From contig CM056573.1 of the NCBI GenBank assembly GCA_029721435.1, positions 153,781,947 through 153,845,946 of the forward strand: a DNA stretch of 64,000 nt, in the 5' to 3' direction. The position numbers and the translations under genes were made by a program. The notes under the pieces are model-generated. The model did no database searches and had not been told where the DNA came from. It worked only from the letters and a program-made list of their open reading frames with translations. This stretch comes from Gymnothorax reevesii. Taxonomy: Eukaryota; Chordata; Actinopteri; Anguilliformes; Muraenidae. Positions 36,202-55,532 of the stretch are shown piece by piece (positions within the stretch are counted from its first letter, which is position 1; the number at the start of each line of letters is the position of its first letter).

Positions 36202-39085
36202 GTAAAGGATCGCATGCAAGGCATTTTGGTCCTAGGTTGTCTAGCTTCATGCTTGGCTTGCTATCAAACTACATTATATACGCAGATATGCTCAGACTTT
36301 GCTGGAAAGGCCTCCTGCACATATTTCATATTTGCTCATGGTTATCGTTTAACCAAAAATTTTGAAGAAATGTTTAGTTTTATTAAGCTTGCACTTGAAC
36401 TGCTCTGACGTTGCCAGAAACTTTGGTAAAGCCATTTCAATGAAAAATGGGAATTCTGTGAATTGATTTCATGACAGAATGATCTTTCAAATTTAGACTA
36501 AGACCGCATCTTTAGCATTCTGTGAGCATTCAGCCAGAATTGATCAAACAGTCCTCTTGACCTTTTTGTCTTCAGCTTGTTCCCATGATACCCCCGCTCA
36601 AGCTTCAGAAGATACTACTTTGTCTGCTGTGTCACACAGAAATAAATATTCAGAATGTATGTCAAGATTCTAATTGCTATATTTTAGCTTGGAAATACAA
36701 AGATGCACAGGTACTTTAAGCTCTGTGTGCTGAGCACTCTTTGGACTGTTGCAGACTGGGAAAATCTCCAGGCTCAGTCGTGCACTGTGTTGGCTGGTAA
36801 TTCAGCTCAGTTCTCTGAGGAAATAAAGGGACACGATCGCACTCCCCAGTGATCATAGATTTATTATTATACAGAAAATTATACCAAGGGGGTCTCCGTG
36901 ACCAATGTTGACCTCAAGGAAAAATGTCCAGGACTTGAAGATCATACTGTATGTGAAAAAGGACCTTGACTTTCCTGTGATATTAGGCTTAAGTAGTTCA
37001 TGGAGTCAGGATACGGAACACATTATATTTACTTTCTGGAGAGAAAAGTAAGAGTCTTATGATTTTTTTCTCATTATGTTACCACCATTAAAGATTAGGC
37101 TCAAACTTTTTTGGTGCAATGTCTTCTGATTTTATAACAGATTGACATTATGAAACAAGCATTACTCTTAATGCATTTAACACACTGACAGCTTTGTTGT
37201 TAAGAATGACAATGAATTACAGAACAAATTGTTAGCAGCACAGGACTTGTAGAGAGCTGCAATTACAACTTCAGTGGTCACTTACTCAGAATGCTTGTAT
37301 CTGTCAGAGCAAAAATGGTGTTATGTTGCAGGGGTGGGGTAGATTGTTGGCTCCAGCAGGATAGTTGCTGTTTTTGGCATCAGGCTAGAGCTAGGCCACA
37401 CCTCCCCAGCTCCTGATCCCTGGATTTCAGCCAAGAAAGCTCTTTCTGGAAGCTAGAGTTTTCAGCCACATGCCCCTATGAGGTTGTGCTAAGACTTGCG
37501 CTCTGCCTGTATGAGGGACTATATGTTCTCCTCTTCCTCGTTCTTTCCCAGAAGCCCATGTGCGAGGAATGTCTCCTCATTAACTCAGAGAAACAGCATA
37601 AAATTACATCCAAAGAATTTTTTTTCCTCTTTTAAAAGTAAACACATCTAACTTCATTCAATTTTAATGAATACCTGTATGTGTGTAGGACTAGGAAAAG
37701 GGGTCACTTGGATCATTTTGTGAAAATTGAGATTTTCCAACAAAATCAAAAGATTCAAAATCCAAGTTTTTCAGTTTGAGAAAAAAATTGGGTGAATTTG
37801 TGCGCACCAAATTGTTGTAAATTGACAGTGCAGTAGTGCTCGGTTATCGCTGAGATACCCCATTAATCTCAGAATGGAAAAAAATCCCAAGTGACCCCTT
37901 TTCCTCATCTTGCACACATATATTCAATCAATCTGCTTTACCTCCAGGTATCTGTCTGTTTTCTATTTGGTAATATTTAAATGCCTCTCATGTCTGCCAT
38001 TGTTTACTGCTTTATTGTTTAATTTTGTTGTGTCTTGTTAGTTCATGTAGGCTGGGCACCCCTTCGTGGTGCATGACACTCTTGAGAAAAATAAAAATCA
38101 TTGTCATCATCATCATTATCATCATGTCACTGTCATGACCACAGTGAAAGATACTTTGCACTGACCATAGTGAAAGATATTTCACAGTTAGACCTATTCA
38201 TACTTACAACACCGAAGACTGGATCCATGCAGATTAAATCTGGCACGGCTTGATGCGTAGCAGTTGCAAGCATTAGCTACTGTACACCATTTTAGCTACT
38301 GAAAACTGGAGGAGGCTATTCATTCCAAATCAAGTAACTGTGCAACCATACCCACACAGTAAAACAAAGTCTCACTTTCAACAGCAGAACAAGACATTTC
38401 AGCCACTGCACAGCCATCGTTGGATTTTTGTAATTTTTTTTTTTTTTTTTAAGATTTATCTTCTCCTTTTTTTCAGTGGGCCACTTTACATTACTAAAAG
38501 TACGTTTCATCTCATTTATGCAAGGAAACAATGTTCATTATTAAAATTACATTTCATCACATTTATGCCAGGAAACAATGTCCATTTTTCTTTTCCTTTT
38601 TTTGGAATCCTCCAACCCAAAAGCCTCCGACAAAAAAAAAAAATTCTAGGTCTTGCCAGGAATAATTTCTCACGCTAATGTCTGATTTTTCAGTTTGGGC
38701 TATTACCCTGGTTTCAGATGAAACTGCAGCTCACTTTTATGAATTCTGCATGGCTACAACTAAATCTCAACTTGCTAAGAAAGACAAGTCTTCAGCATTG
38801 CAGTGGAAAGCTCTGGAAAAGGGTGATGTAATTTCCCCTGGAATGCAGATGACCACTTCACTCACAATCCAAATGCTGACATTGTGGCACTGTGCTCATT
38901 TCTTATTGGAATGTGCGGATGGCAATGGTCTATGAGATTGTCCCAGATACTGCAGTGAAAGATGGAAGTTCAATATGAGCCAGGAAAATGGCATAATACC
39001 CAGCATATATTATATGTTGAATTTAGCAGAAGAGGGTATATATTTTAGCAGTATCAACAGTTGGAATATTTTTTTTGTGTTTCAG
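36202..39085 (+). other. Presumed first intron of hspa8
   Basis: About 2.9 kb. Contains LINE-tail-like words ending in an ATCATC run near 38100-38130, and a 20-base T run at about 38430. A stop-free frame at 38678-38935 has no recognisable domain. No other feature was seen. Confidence 0.4.
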
Positions 39086-39086
39086 T

Positions 39087-45492
<6,406 letters not shown>

Positions 45493-45688
45493 TCTGGCAA
45501 TCAACCGGACAACCGGTACATAAATTAAATTGGTGTAAATTGTCAGTCCCATCATTACAGAGTTCATTAGTCACTTCACTGATGAATATTTATTGCCCTT
45601 GTCCCATTGGACACTAAGCCCTCTTCAGACTATTCAACAGCTCTGCAAGCAACCAGTAAAATTCTTCAGTAATAACTAGAACTGTGAT

Positions 45689-45694
45689 AAATAA
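45689..45694 (+). promoter_or_regulatory. hspa8: Poly(A) signal of hspa8
   Basis: AATAAA lies 197 bases after the hspa8 stop codon. A second AATAAA at 46055-46060 could give a longer 3' end. Confidence 0.6.
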
Positions 45695-46423
45695 ACATAT
45701 TGCAGACAACATCAAAATTTCATACTAGACCAGTAATGTTTTTAGCCTTTTATATGTAATGTTTCAGCTTGTCGTGACTTTTTTCTCCTGAGCCTATACT
45801 TAATATGAGAGAGGAACACTGTCAGAAGAAGGAAACAGACTTTCATCAAAATAATTTGGGATTTCTGTTTCTCATATCATAAAGGGATGCAAAGAAACGT
45901 GTCCAAAAAAATTCCAGACATGGCAACAGATATTTTATCCACATGGCATTCTAATTTAGCTAATTCTAATTTTCACCCTCAGATTTTTTGACCTGATTGT
46001 GATAAGCTTTCTTACTTTGTGATAGTGTCCATCTCATACCACTGTATGCTGAGCAATAAATTCAGGATTTGACCATCACAGATTGTGTCTGTTTTTTAAT
46101 CTGAACTGAAGATACAATTGCCAAGTAGTTGTAATTTTGTGACTCTGGTAATCACGATGATGCAGTTCTACACAGAAACCCCAACAGTGATCGGTTTATT
46201 CCTTTTGCCGAATGTTTCTTTTACAAATGGTTATGGGCCCAATCATGTGACAATAGTATGTTCTGCATTCCAGTGATCAGCCACAGAGCCAACTGCTAAT
46301 TGCTAGAATGAACATCGATTCACTTGCTCTGGCTTTGTGAGCAGTCTGAGCACACAAGGTCTTCTGGACCCTCGCATAGCCACCTGTCAATTCCTGCCAC
46401 TGAGCCCAACTTCTGGAGACCCT

Positions 46424-49400
46424 GGACCGGTTCCAGAAAGACCTGGCAAACTTGTGGACACGCAAAGTCCTCTCATCACTAATGCCACTCTCGAAGACCA
46501 AGCATCGCTCAACTGTCACAAAAAGATCCCTGAAATTGGTAAATTGCAATTGCATTGCCAAGCCCCCACTAGATTTTGGCTTGATTTAACAAAGCCCTCG
46601 AATAGTTTGGGCAACTGGAATTAGATTGCTATCCCTTCATGAACTGGCCATTTTCAGCGGGAGTTTCTGACTGCATGCAGAAGTGCAGAGAGGCTTACAG
46701 AATTGCATTGTTTTTCGAACTGGATGAGGAAGCTTGTGTTTTCAGCCAAGAAAGGGTTATTTTTGATACCCGATAGAGTCGGGATGAATGACTCAAAGCT
46801 GCTAACATGATTTCAGTTGCCAAGACATGTCATCCTTGAATTGGTTCAACTTATTAAGGATGATCCGGAAAGCCAAACACAATGATCCAGTGCGATTCTC
46901 GTGCATTTGCAGGTGTTGTGTGCACTTCGGTTTTATTTCACAGTTCATTTCCTGTCCACATGCGGGGATCTAATGGGCCGTAGTCAGGCATTGGTATCAC
47001 ACGTAGTTAGGGCCGGAAGACAAGGAAGGCACATCTTTTTTTCCAAGTTCCCACATGAACATGATTGCCAACAAGAAATGAAGGAGGGGTATTTTGATGA
47101 ACGGCGTTGGCAAAGATCATACATCATTGGTTGTATTGATAACAGCCTTATTGCTACAAAGAGACCGACCCAAAGTGAAGACATTTTAATTTGTCGCAAG
47201 ATGTTCCATGTGACTAATGAACAACAGATTAGCAATCACAAGCTCAAATTCATCAGTGTTGTAGCCAAATATGTCACCATCATACAAGTGACTATGGCCC
47301 TATATATGCTTGGACTGAACCGAGTTGTGTAGGCCTGTTGCAGGTACACTATCTGCATCATTTAAATGAACATATTAAATAGGCATGATGTGATAACACA
47401 TACTCATCGCGACTTGTCATATAGTGAGGCTACCTGACCAAGCGTTGATATACGATGCAAAGGGAAGCTTTTGGCGGCTTTATTTGATGCTTACGGTTCA
47501 GGTTAGGGAGTAGGGTTAGTTTTAACCCCTTAAGAACTACGGCCCGATACTGGGGACCGGTTATTACGCATTAAGCGACATTGTCAAGCAGCATATCCAC
47601 ATTTCGCAAAGAAACTCGGCCAAAAGCTCATGTAAACCATTTTTACCTCAACCGAACACAATTCCAGCACCAGGCAAGTAAACAAGCATGCAGAAAAACA
47701 TAGGATAAAATCATATCAGCGCTGAATCACCAGAATTTCTGCTGAATTCGTCCTATGCATAAAAAGGTACCTCAAATAAAAGAGGAAAGTTCACAGAATG
47801 CAACGATATGAGCCCTGTCATTTTAAATTGACACCACATTGAAAGAACAGCAGGCATACACCTTACAGTCTACAGAGATGAGCAGAAAAAAATCTTACCT
47901 TTGAGATAATTTGCAATAAAAAGTGCTTGAAGGTAAATCTGCACTTCCTTTTGTTAGCCCAATGTGTTAGTGTTATAACGAAACTAGATCTGCCGGGATC
48001 CTAGCATGTTCTTTCCCTGGGGGTTGCTTCAAAGATCTCTGGCCCGTGGCATTTTGCTCGCTTGCAATATATTTTCCTCCCTGCGGTCGGTTTGTGATGC
48101 TATCAGTAAGACTATGCTGGTAGGAACTTGATTGTATGAGTCCTGATGATTCTAACGAACTCTAAACCACCTTAATCGTAGAAACCGAGCCTGAGCTACA
48201 GCCTTGCGTTCTCGGTGAGTCAAACTGAGTCAGTGGGACATATGCATGTTCTTGAAGAGCGCAACAATATAAACGCATAACTAGTTTGTTCGAGGTATTG
48301 TGCGAATAATTATCCGGTAAATATTCAACATTCTTCTTCAAAGTCGTTTTCTGACAGAATCTTTGCACTATTCCGCACAAATACAGTACAGAACGTATTT
48401 TCTTTACTTTACTTTATTTCTTTCTTTATTTCGTTGAATGGGCAATTTGACCGTAGATTGTTGTCAATTGTCGTAGCCTGTTGGATAAAATGCCCGCGCT
48501 GCAGAAAGGAAATTGTGAATGTACGATTCCTGATCAGGGTGCCTTTTTTTTGGAAATAATCACTGTTGCCTTCTACAAATAATTGCTGGGGTTTTTTACT
48601 TTTACTTTTCTTTAACATTTTTTTCACATTGCCTTTGTACAGGTATTTATCATTTTATTTATTTGTTTTGCTTTTCAATAAATATGCTCCAGTGGAGTCA
48701 AACTTAATTTACATTGAATGTATTATCTTTGAATGGGAAATTGTATTCGCAACAGAACTGGCAGAAATAATAATATTTTTTTTTATTCTAAAAATTAAAA
48801 AATGTCATATTTGGATGGAATGGATGCCTGTAGTGATATAAAAGTGAAATTTTATGGATTTTACAGCTTGGTATCTGAGAAATCTGAAATGGCCAAAATG
48901 GAGAAGCCACCAAGACATTCCTCTCTAATTTTGCTCTGATTGACCTGATCTGAATAAACTCTGGCACAGATAATAATGACATTCTGTGCTGTAATTTTTT
49001 AGAGGGTTCAGGCTGCAACTCAACAAATTTACAAGGGATCGAAATAAAACTTTGTCAGGTGCAAAATGAGATCTTTCATTTACACTGTGTTTCATCTCCA
49101 TTTACTCTGACTCAGTGACATATAGAATGATTTTTACACCAGGTATGAAATCCCAAATGGTTTTACCTTTATTACGATACCACGATACGATTACCACGCA
49201 GTCGCAGAGATATATTTCTTTTTGGACTTGCCATTTTCAAAAAAGAGGCTCAGGGCTTAAGGGATTAAACTGGTGTCAGATACAGACACCAAAAGCATCA
49301 TTTTGCATCGTACATTGATTTGCTGGGTCAAATAGCGCCAATATTATGATGCGTTGGTATGAGACTGGGCTCGAAAATTGTAGGAAGAGAAGGCCACGTA

Positions 49401-49550
49401 TGAATTATGACTTCACTATAAGCAATGCTTTTGCCGATAATTTGTGAAAGCTTTTGCGAATCCCTCGTTTCTCTAACGTTGCTTGGTCGCAATCGTTTTG
49501 CGAAGCCCACATAACTTAAAGTTTTAGTGAGGTCTTTGTGAAACCGGTCC
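46424..49550 (+). mobile_element. PIF/Harbinger element with transposase remnant
   Basis: GGACCGGTTCCAGAAAGACC at the left and GGACCGGTTTCACAAAGACC from the right form inverted ends 3.1 kb apart. The plus strand from 46901 to 47332 reads as a Harbinger nuclease: QVLCALRFYFTVHFLSTCGD (helix-turn-helix-like region), then YIIGCIDNSLIA with the first catalytic Asp, and NHKLKFISVVAKY. The remaining catalytic part is missing, cut by the insertion at 47523. This is a different family from the element in the hspa8 intron. Confidence 0.75.
47523..49268. mobile_element. piggyBac-type element nested in the Harbinger element
   Basis: It is bounded by TTAA on both sides. The ends TTAACCCCTTAAGAACTA and, complemented, TTAATCCCTTAAGCCCTG form inverted repeats. 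No transposase is seen in 1.75 kb. Its first 430 bases reappear, inverted and about three quarters alike by eye, at 52560-53047. Confidence 0.65.
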
Positions 49551-50104
49551 TCATTTCTAATATCGATAGACCCGTCACTCTATTATCATCCACACTGCGG
49601 CAATGAAAGTGGAGAAAATCTTCTTTGCAGCCTATTACATAACTTGCAGCATTCTGGTCTGGGAACGGTGGGAACTCCAGTTAGTAAATTATGCACAGTG
49701 CATACATTTCTGAAGATCCAAAATAATTAAAACCTGCGCACCAAATTCTTGGGGTTTTTTTCCATTAAAGATACTGCATGTGTTGTACAATCATTCTGCC
49801 TCAGAAAAAGAGCAGTTCAAAGAAATAATTGAAAGCCCAATATTGCAATGACATTCATGTCCATGATGAGTGTATATAAACTTCTGACCACAACTGTATG
49901 TGCAGAGTAGGCAAATAGTAGGTTGCTTGACTGGTGACTAAGAACTAGATGGTTTGATTCCCATGTGAGACTTGGGATTCTGACTTGTATCAGGAGAGAT
50001 AAACTTGTGATCAGCCAAGAGTGGGACAACAATCCTCACCCAGAACTTACACAATTGATCTCCTTACTTCCAGACATCTACAGACTGTAGTTAAAAGTAG
50101 AGTG
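49551..50104. other. Intergenic, nothing recognised
   Basis: AT-rich DNA. No repeat end or exon was recognised. Confidence 0.4.
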
Positions 50105-50338
50105 TATGGTAAACATGGCCCAATCCAAACTTTTTTGAGATGTGTTGCTGCCATCAAAATCAAAATGAGCTAATATCTTTCATGATATTGTAAAATGTCT
50201 CACTTTCAACATATGATGTCTTGTCTATGTTCTATTGTGAATAAAATGTCAGTTTATGAGTTCTGCAAATCATTGCATTCTGTTTTGATTAACATTTTAC
50301 CCAGCATCCCAACTTTTTTGGAATTGGGGTTGTAGCTA
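50105..50338. mobile_element. One end of a Tc1/mariner-like element
   Basis: It carries the long terminal-repeat words of the family at 59253 or a close relative: AATGAGCTAATATCTTTCATG, then CTGCAAATCATTGCATTCTGT, then CATCCCAACTTTTTTGGAAT with GGGGTTGTA at the edge. Only one end is present. Confidence 0.65.
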
Positions 50339-51258
50339 TTATTACTTTATAGACAGGTTTGGCCTGAAGGTGGCACTAAAGGGAAATCAATTGGGCCATC
50401 AAAGTCAACAGGGGTGAAATCCATTAACTCTTTGTATGTTTATGTATGGAAATCAAACACAAAATATTCATTTGCAAGACTTTTTGTGAAATGTGAAAAA
50501 CTTGTACATCTATTTCAACATTTTTGTTTTTTACAAACATCCTGGTCATTCTGAAATTATGTGTGCACGCACAAGCCTGATTTTCCTAAAAAGGGTCAGC
50601 ATGAGGTTTGGTTTTAACGAGAACTGGCAGAAGCACTCAAGAAGAAAAGGGGGCACGAGAAAAGTGAGAGAATTAATAATAATTTTACCGACCGTGAACA
50701 TAAAGTAATGGTTTATCAAACTGACAGAAGAAAACGTAATATTTGGGACGCTAAGCTCTGGCATTACCACAAAATGAAACAAGTTCAAATTCAGAAAACA
50801 GTTTAGTGCAGTTTCCTCAAGTATCGGACCGCATCAAACACATGCATGTACTCTTGCAAGTGGTTGTGGGGTGTTGGGTTTATGAAGTGTCATCGCTGCT
50901 GTTGGTGACAACTGCACATTTTTTCTCATTCCTTTACATCAGGTCAACATGCACATTTTTAGGAGAGCGTTCAAAGATTCACGCTCTTTCCTGTCGCATC
51001 CCATTGGTGGGATAGTATTAGTATTAGATAGTATAGTATTGTTGTACTCCGCCAGATATCTTGTGGTCTCCACAGTGGCATTGGCTGTGGCTGTGGCACT
51101 CTTCATCCTCCGCTACTCCGACTTGTGCTTCGCACGAAACTGCCTCAGCATGGATGAGGTTTTATTATTATAGGCCAGCTGCCGATCGCAAAACAAACAT
51201 AGGACTTGAAAAGGAAATTACAAGTAAGGAACATTTTCTCGCAAATTGATGCGCACGT
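50339..51258. other. Intergenic, nothing recognised
   Basis: Short frames around 50949-51173 are hydrophobic but unsupported. No repeat end was seen. Confidence 0.35.
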
Positions 51259-51297
51259 TTACTTTGGCCCCCTTTCTATGATGAATGGCCTATAAAT

Positions 51298-51335
<38 letters not shown>

Positions 51336-51560
51336 GGTTGCCCGCCCTCAGGCGGGCAACTACGAGGGATTTCCAAATCTTTGCGTCAGCCATCAGTGAA
51401 GCCATCTCATTGGTGTTGGATGCTCCTGTCTCTCTCTTCAGTGTGTCAATGTACGTTGTTTTTGGTCTGCCCTTCTTCTGATGTCCATGTGTAGGGTCCC
51501 GGAGCACGAGTTTCTGGGTGCTCAGTTCACTATGACGATAGCAGTGGCCAGCTAGTTGTA
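51259..51560 (-). mobile_element. 3' end of a LINE with (GTA)n tail
   Basis: The minus strand from 51507 encodes DPTHGHQKKGRPKTTYIDTL, then NTNEMASLMADAKIWKSLVV, the extreme C-terminus of a well-known class of vertebrate non-LTR reverse transcriptases. It is followed directly by twelve TAC units (51298-51333), the simple-repeat tail. The rest of the element is missing by 5' truncation. Confidence 0.8.
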
Positions 51561-52559
51561 TAAATTAAACAGCCATAATAAAGAAAAAATATTAGACTTG
51601 AGCAGTTTGCTTACTATACAACCTCTTCACAAAACAATAAGCCTATGAATGATATAGCATGTACTACAAACAAGTCATAACTGTATGTGGTTCCATCCAC
51701 TGATTACACATAGTGCGCAGTCTGCTAAACTTTAAAATCTAGATGACCATTTTCATGAGAATTTGTTACTTGTAATGTATACTAAACAAGGCCTATTAGG
51801 CCTACAGGCCTTATAAATCAACAATGTGGCAGTTGCTTCATCCAAACTATAATTGACTTTGGCAGAATTGATATGAACTGAACATAAAAATTTTTTTTTA
51901 AAAACTTTGCCTATAGTGGTCACAAACAAGTTACCAAGATCATGAATGTAACATACATCTTAGATTATGACACAAAACCATTGCCTTTTTTTCGCATGGA
52001 CAGCTGCATTACTGAACCATTCCCAAAAAATCCAGTGAGCAATAAAATTATACAGCCTGTCCGATCACCTACAATATTAGGGGATATCAAATTAAAGTGC
52101 TCCCACATCTTGGAGCGGCCTCTCTTCGTAGCAGGTTTCATCAAAAACTCGCAATGAAGGGGTTGCACTGGATTCAGAAACCGTAGTGTAAGTCATGCAA
52201 TCCCCGAAGTAACCCAGGAAGATGGCTTTGATGGGATGGGAATGCATCAATTAATTATTATTTATTTATACAAAAAAAAATGTATTTCCTTGCTCTGAAA
52301 GGTCGCACGTATAACCGAACATTGAACCTCAGGTCCAAATGCTCCGCCTTATCCATGACACTAGCTCAACCAACTAAATATTCACTGGTCGATTTAGCAC
52401 TTCTATAGCTGTGCTCATTGAACTTGAGCATATTGGTGCAAGGATTCTCAGTCATTAACCAGCTTTGAAAACAACAAATGAATATTTAGCGGTTAATTAT
52501 AGCAAAAATACAAAAAACAAACCATTTAAGTGATTATACTGCTGAGGTCTTCCAGTGCA
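51561..52559. other. Intergenic, nothing recognised
   Basis: AT-rich sequence. A complementary pair of short frames at 51942-52168 has no recognisable domain. Confidence 0.35.
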
Positions 52560-53047
52560 TAGCATGGCGAGAGGAATCTCAAATAAACTGGCTAAAACAA
52601 TAGCAAGCGCAGATTTACCCACAAACAGCTTTTATGACAAAATATCAAAGATAAGAAAAATTTTTGCTCATCTCTGTAGCATTTAAAGTGTATGCCTGCT
52701 GCTCTTTGAGTGTAGTGTCAATTTAAAATGACAAGGCTTATATCGTTGGAATCTGCGAACTGTCCTTTTTCATTTAAGGTATCATTTGTATGCATAGCAC
52801 AAATTTAGCAGAAATGCTTACGATAGAGCACTGATCTTATTTTGTTTAATGTTTTGCTAAATGTGTATTTACTTGCTTGGTACTTGAATTGAATTCAGTT
52901 TAGGTAAAAACGGTCATCACAAACTTTTCGCCGAGTTTCTCGCTTTAAGAGGATATGCCGCATGACGAGGTTGCTATTAGGAAACCTGCTGTATTTATTA
53001 TGCAAATTAATTGCCCCCGTTATGGGGGCATTCAGGCTTAGGGTTAA
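52560..53047. repeat. Inverted relative of the piggyBac-type element at 47523
   Basis: Complemented, it starts TTAACCCTAAGCC at 53047 and follows 47523-47950 through shared words such as GAAACTCGGC, GTCATTTTAAATTGACAC and CAGCAGGCATACAC. The other terminus was not found. Confidence 0.65.
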
Positions 53048-53109
53048 TATTTGTATTTGAATATATATTTCCCAATAATTTCTTTAAATCTTCACTTTAA
53101 AACCAGTTT

Positions 53110-53376
53110 TCATTGCAACAAAACTGTTGGCTTAATTGTAAACTTCTGGTACGTGAAGCAGCTTTTCTCAAAGTGCTCTGAGCAAACAACTGAATGTTTT
53201 GTCAGTTTGTGAGGCTTTCCACAGTCAATTCTTCTTAATTTAACAAGCCACTCTTTCAAAAGGGCTTCAATATTTTGTGGAAATTGATGGAACCTTATTT
53301 TGCCGTATTTTCCAGATGATTGAATGGCATTATTATTGGTGTAAGCAACAGCAGCACAAGATTTCCCCATTTTCAC
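53110..53376 (-). pseudogene. THAP-domain fragment, probably transposon-derived
   Basis: An 88-codon minus-strand frame starts MKMGKSCAAVAYTN and continues IRFHQFPQN, WLVKLRR and KHSVVCSEHFEKSCFT. This is the order of a C2CH THAP zinc finger at a protein N-terminus: first Cys, the aromatic HxFP block, then the CxxH pair. The second zinc ligand is Tyr (TAC) where the family has Cys. The frame ends at 53110 and no further coding was found. THAP domains occur in P-element transposases and cellular genes; with no linked exons I favour a relic. Confidence 0.7.
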
Positions 53377-54604
53377 TATGCTGCGATCAAGCTTTGTGTA
53401 TATTTTGCTTCGGGGGTCACGTAACCACCTACGTAACTTGCAAAGACCTTATTGACGCTGTACACACCCTCTCTCTCTCTCTCTGCATCTCTATCACTCT
53501 CTCAACTCTCCTGACTCGCAACTTGCAACTCCTCGACAAACCCACAAGGGTGAAACAAAGCTTTGAGCATCATGGAACATGTGGCCATCACCAAAAGGAA
53601 TCACGCTCCGATACAATGATTCGCCTCTGACTGCTTCTGTCTTTTTTTTGACACATGCTTCGAAGCAGGGAAGTTGTAGGTAGCAGCACAAGAAGGGTTT
53701 GCTCCAACCTTTTACTCTAACTTCTATTTTATCTCCCTGATGTCTCTTCCAATATTATTAGTGAGCAAATTATTGGGTATAATGGGTTCTCAAAGTCATC
53801 TCCTATTTCACATCTTCCTCATTATAGACACACCCTTGTGGCTTATTGTCAATCCTTCAATTGGCTATCCCTCTGCCAAGTTCATAACACTTTCCTATTC
53901 CTGTGATATCAATGGGCTATTATTTAGGTGACCGAAAAAAGAGTTTTTAACAAGTGAAAGCTTGCAGTCCAGTAGAAACCTTCACAACACAGGAATAAAA
54001 CTAGGCATGATAACAAATAATAAAAGTAATAATAATATTAATAATAACAATAATTATAAATAGTTTGTAAAATTAGCCATAACACAGCATTTCTATTAAA
54101 TTTTCAATTAGAACTAGTAAATTACAAATACAAATTAAACACGGTAGCTAATTTAAAATGAAACAAGCTGAAGAGCTATGTTCTGAATATATTCATTAAC
54201 TCTTCAAGGTCCCCTATTATGCCACCAGGTGCGCAGCTAATTAGCCATTATGAGCCACTTCAAAGTCTCCCCTACCTGACATCACAAGGGGGAGTGACCA
54301 CCCAGAATGATGAAATCTGATTGACTGCTTGGCTGAAGGTGATCAGTTCTTCTTGCCTCTGGTTGGTCACTTCCCCATGTGATGTCAAGAGGGAAAAGAT
54401 TTTGAAATGGCTTGTAGTAACAAATCAGCAGTGCACCAGTGACATAATAGGGGACCTGTAAATGGAGTGGTCAATTGAAAATAGCTCACAATACTGGTCA
54501 ACTCAACTGGCTTGCACAAAGATTGTATTGGCCTTTTCAGGTGGAATGTTTATCTTTGCTATTGAATGAATGGATTGACATTTGAGAATTAATGTTAAAG
54601 TCTC
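53377..54604. other. Intergenic, nothing recognised
   Basis: Contains a short CTCTCT run near 53470 and an AATAAT-rich stretch at about 54010-54060. Otherwise unremarkable. Confidence 0.4.
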
Positions 54605-54605
54605 A

Positions 54606-54790
54606 ACACAATGGGGCGCCCCGTGGCAAATTGATCTAAGCGCGTGCACTATAAAGGCTGTGTCATTCCCGCGGCAACCTGAGCTCGATTCCGGCTCAGG
54701 TCATTTGCTGCATGTCATCCCTATTCCTCTCCTCTTTTTTCCTGTCTCTCTCCACTGTTTGACTGTCAAATAAAGGTAAAAATCCTCCCC
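54606..54790 (+). mobile_element. tRNA-derived SINE
   Basis: GGGGCGCCCCGTGGCAAATT and GATCTAAGCGCGTGC form a tRNA-like 5' part with an A box. GAGCTCGATTCCGGC is a B box. TTGCTGCATGTCATCCC and a pyrimidine-rich tail follow. The layout is that of a fish SINE different from the one at 18486. Confidence 0.75.
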
Positions 54791-55532
54791 AAAAAATCTT
54801 TAAAATCTCAACACAAAAAGGGTATGCACCCTCTTCTTTTTCTGAAAGGACACTCGATGTTCACTTGAATTGACATACTTAGAGTCCCAGCATCAATAAC
54901 ATCAAGATGCAGTTGGAGGTTATGGGATGTTGGGGATAATCGGGTCTGAGGTATTCATCCAGACAAATTCCATTGCAATACAGCCATTTTTCCTGATATG
55001 TGTAGCCCTGGCAGTTTTATAATGTTTAATTCTGGATATTCAGGCAATTTTGTGCAACACCATACAATTGGCCAAATTCAAACAGGCCAGACTGAGGCGA
55101 AAGACTGAAGTCTGCGCTCAAAGGCGTAAAATGTAAATATAAACAACTACACGGTGAGAGTGTTACACCTGGTGCCCATCATGCATGTTTCCCAGATCTG
55201 CGTGCCCTTGGATGAGGACGCCAAGGGTGTAAGAACCGGGACTGAACCAGAGCTGTAGAGCTGTGAAGAGGGGTCTGGATTATGGCAATACTCTGAACCC
55301 TAAGCTGTCTGGCAGTGGTGGGCTCCACACTTGGTGAGGGGGTCTGAGAGGGGGTGTGGTCTGTCTTCATCCTTGAATAGATGGTAGATGATTTTCCATT
55401 TTTCTTGGTTGTGCCTTGCTAGCATTCACTATCCACGGTAAAATGTATGAGAAGACGCGTTTGTCAAGATCACTTTGGGGAGCGCAATTATAGTGCATCT
55501 GCCCACTGTAATATCTATAGTATATTGGTAAA
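54791..55532. other. Intergenic, nothing recognised
   Basis: A proline-rich minus-strand frame at 55179-55370 is unsupported. No repeat end was seen. Confidence 0.35.

Noticed and set aside
38678..38935. An 85-codon plus-strand frame in the first hspa8 intron
   Set aside because: No domain recognised, and no splice sites or repeat context that would make it a gene.
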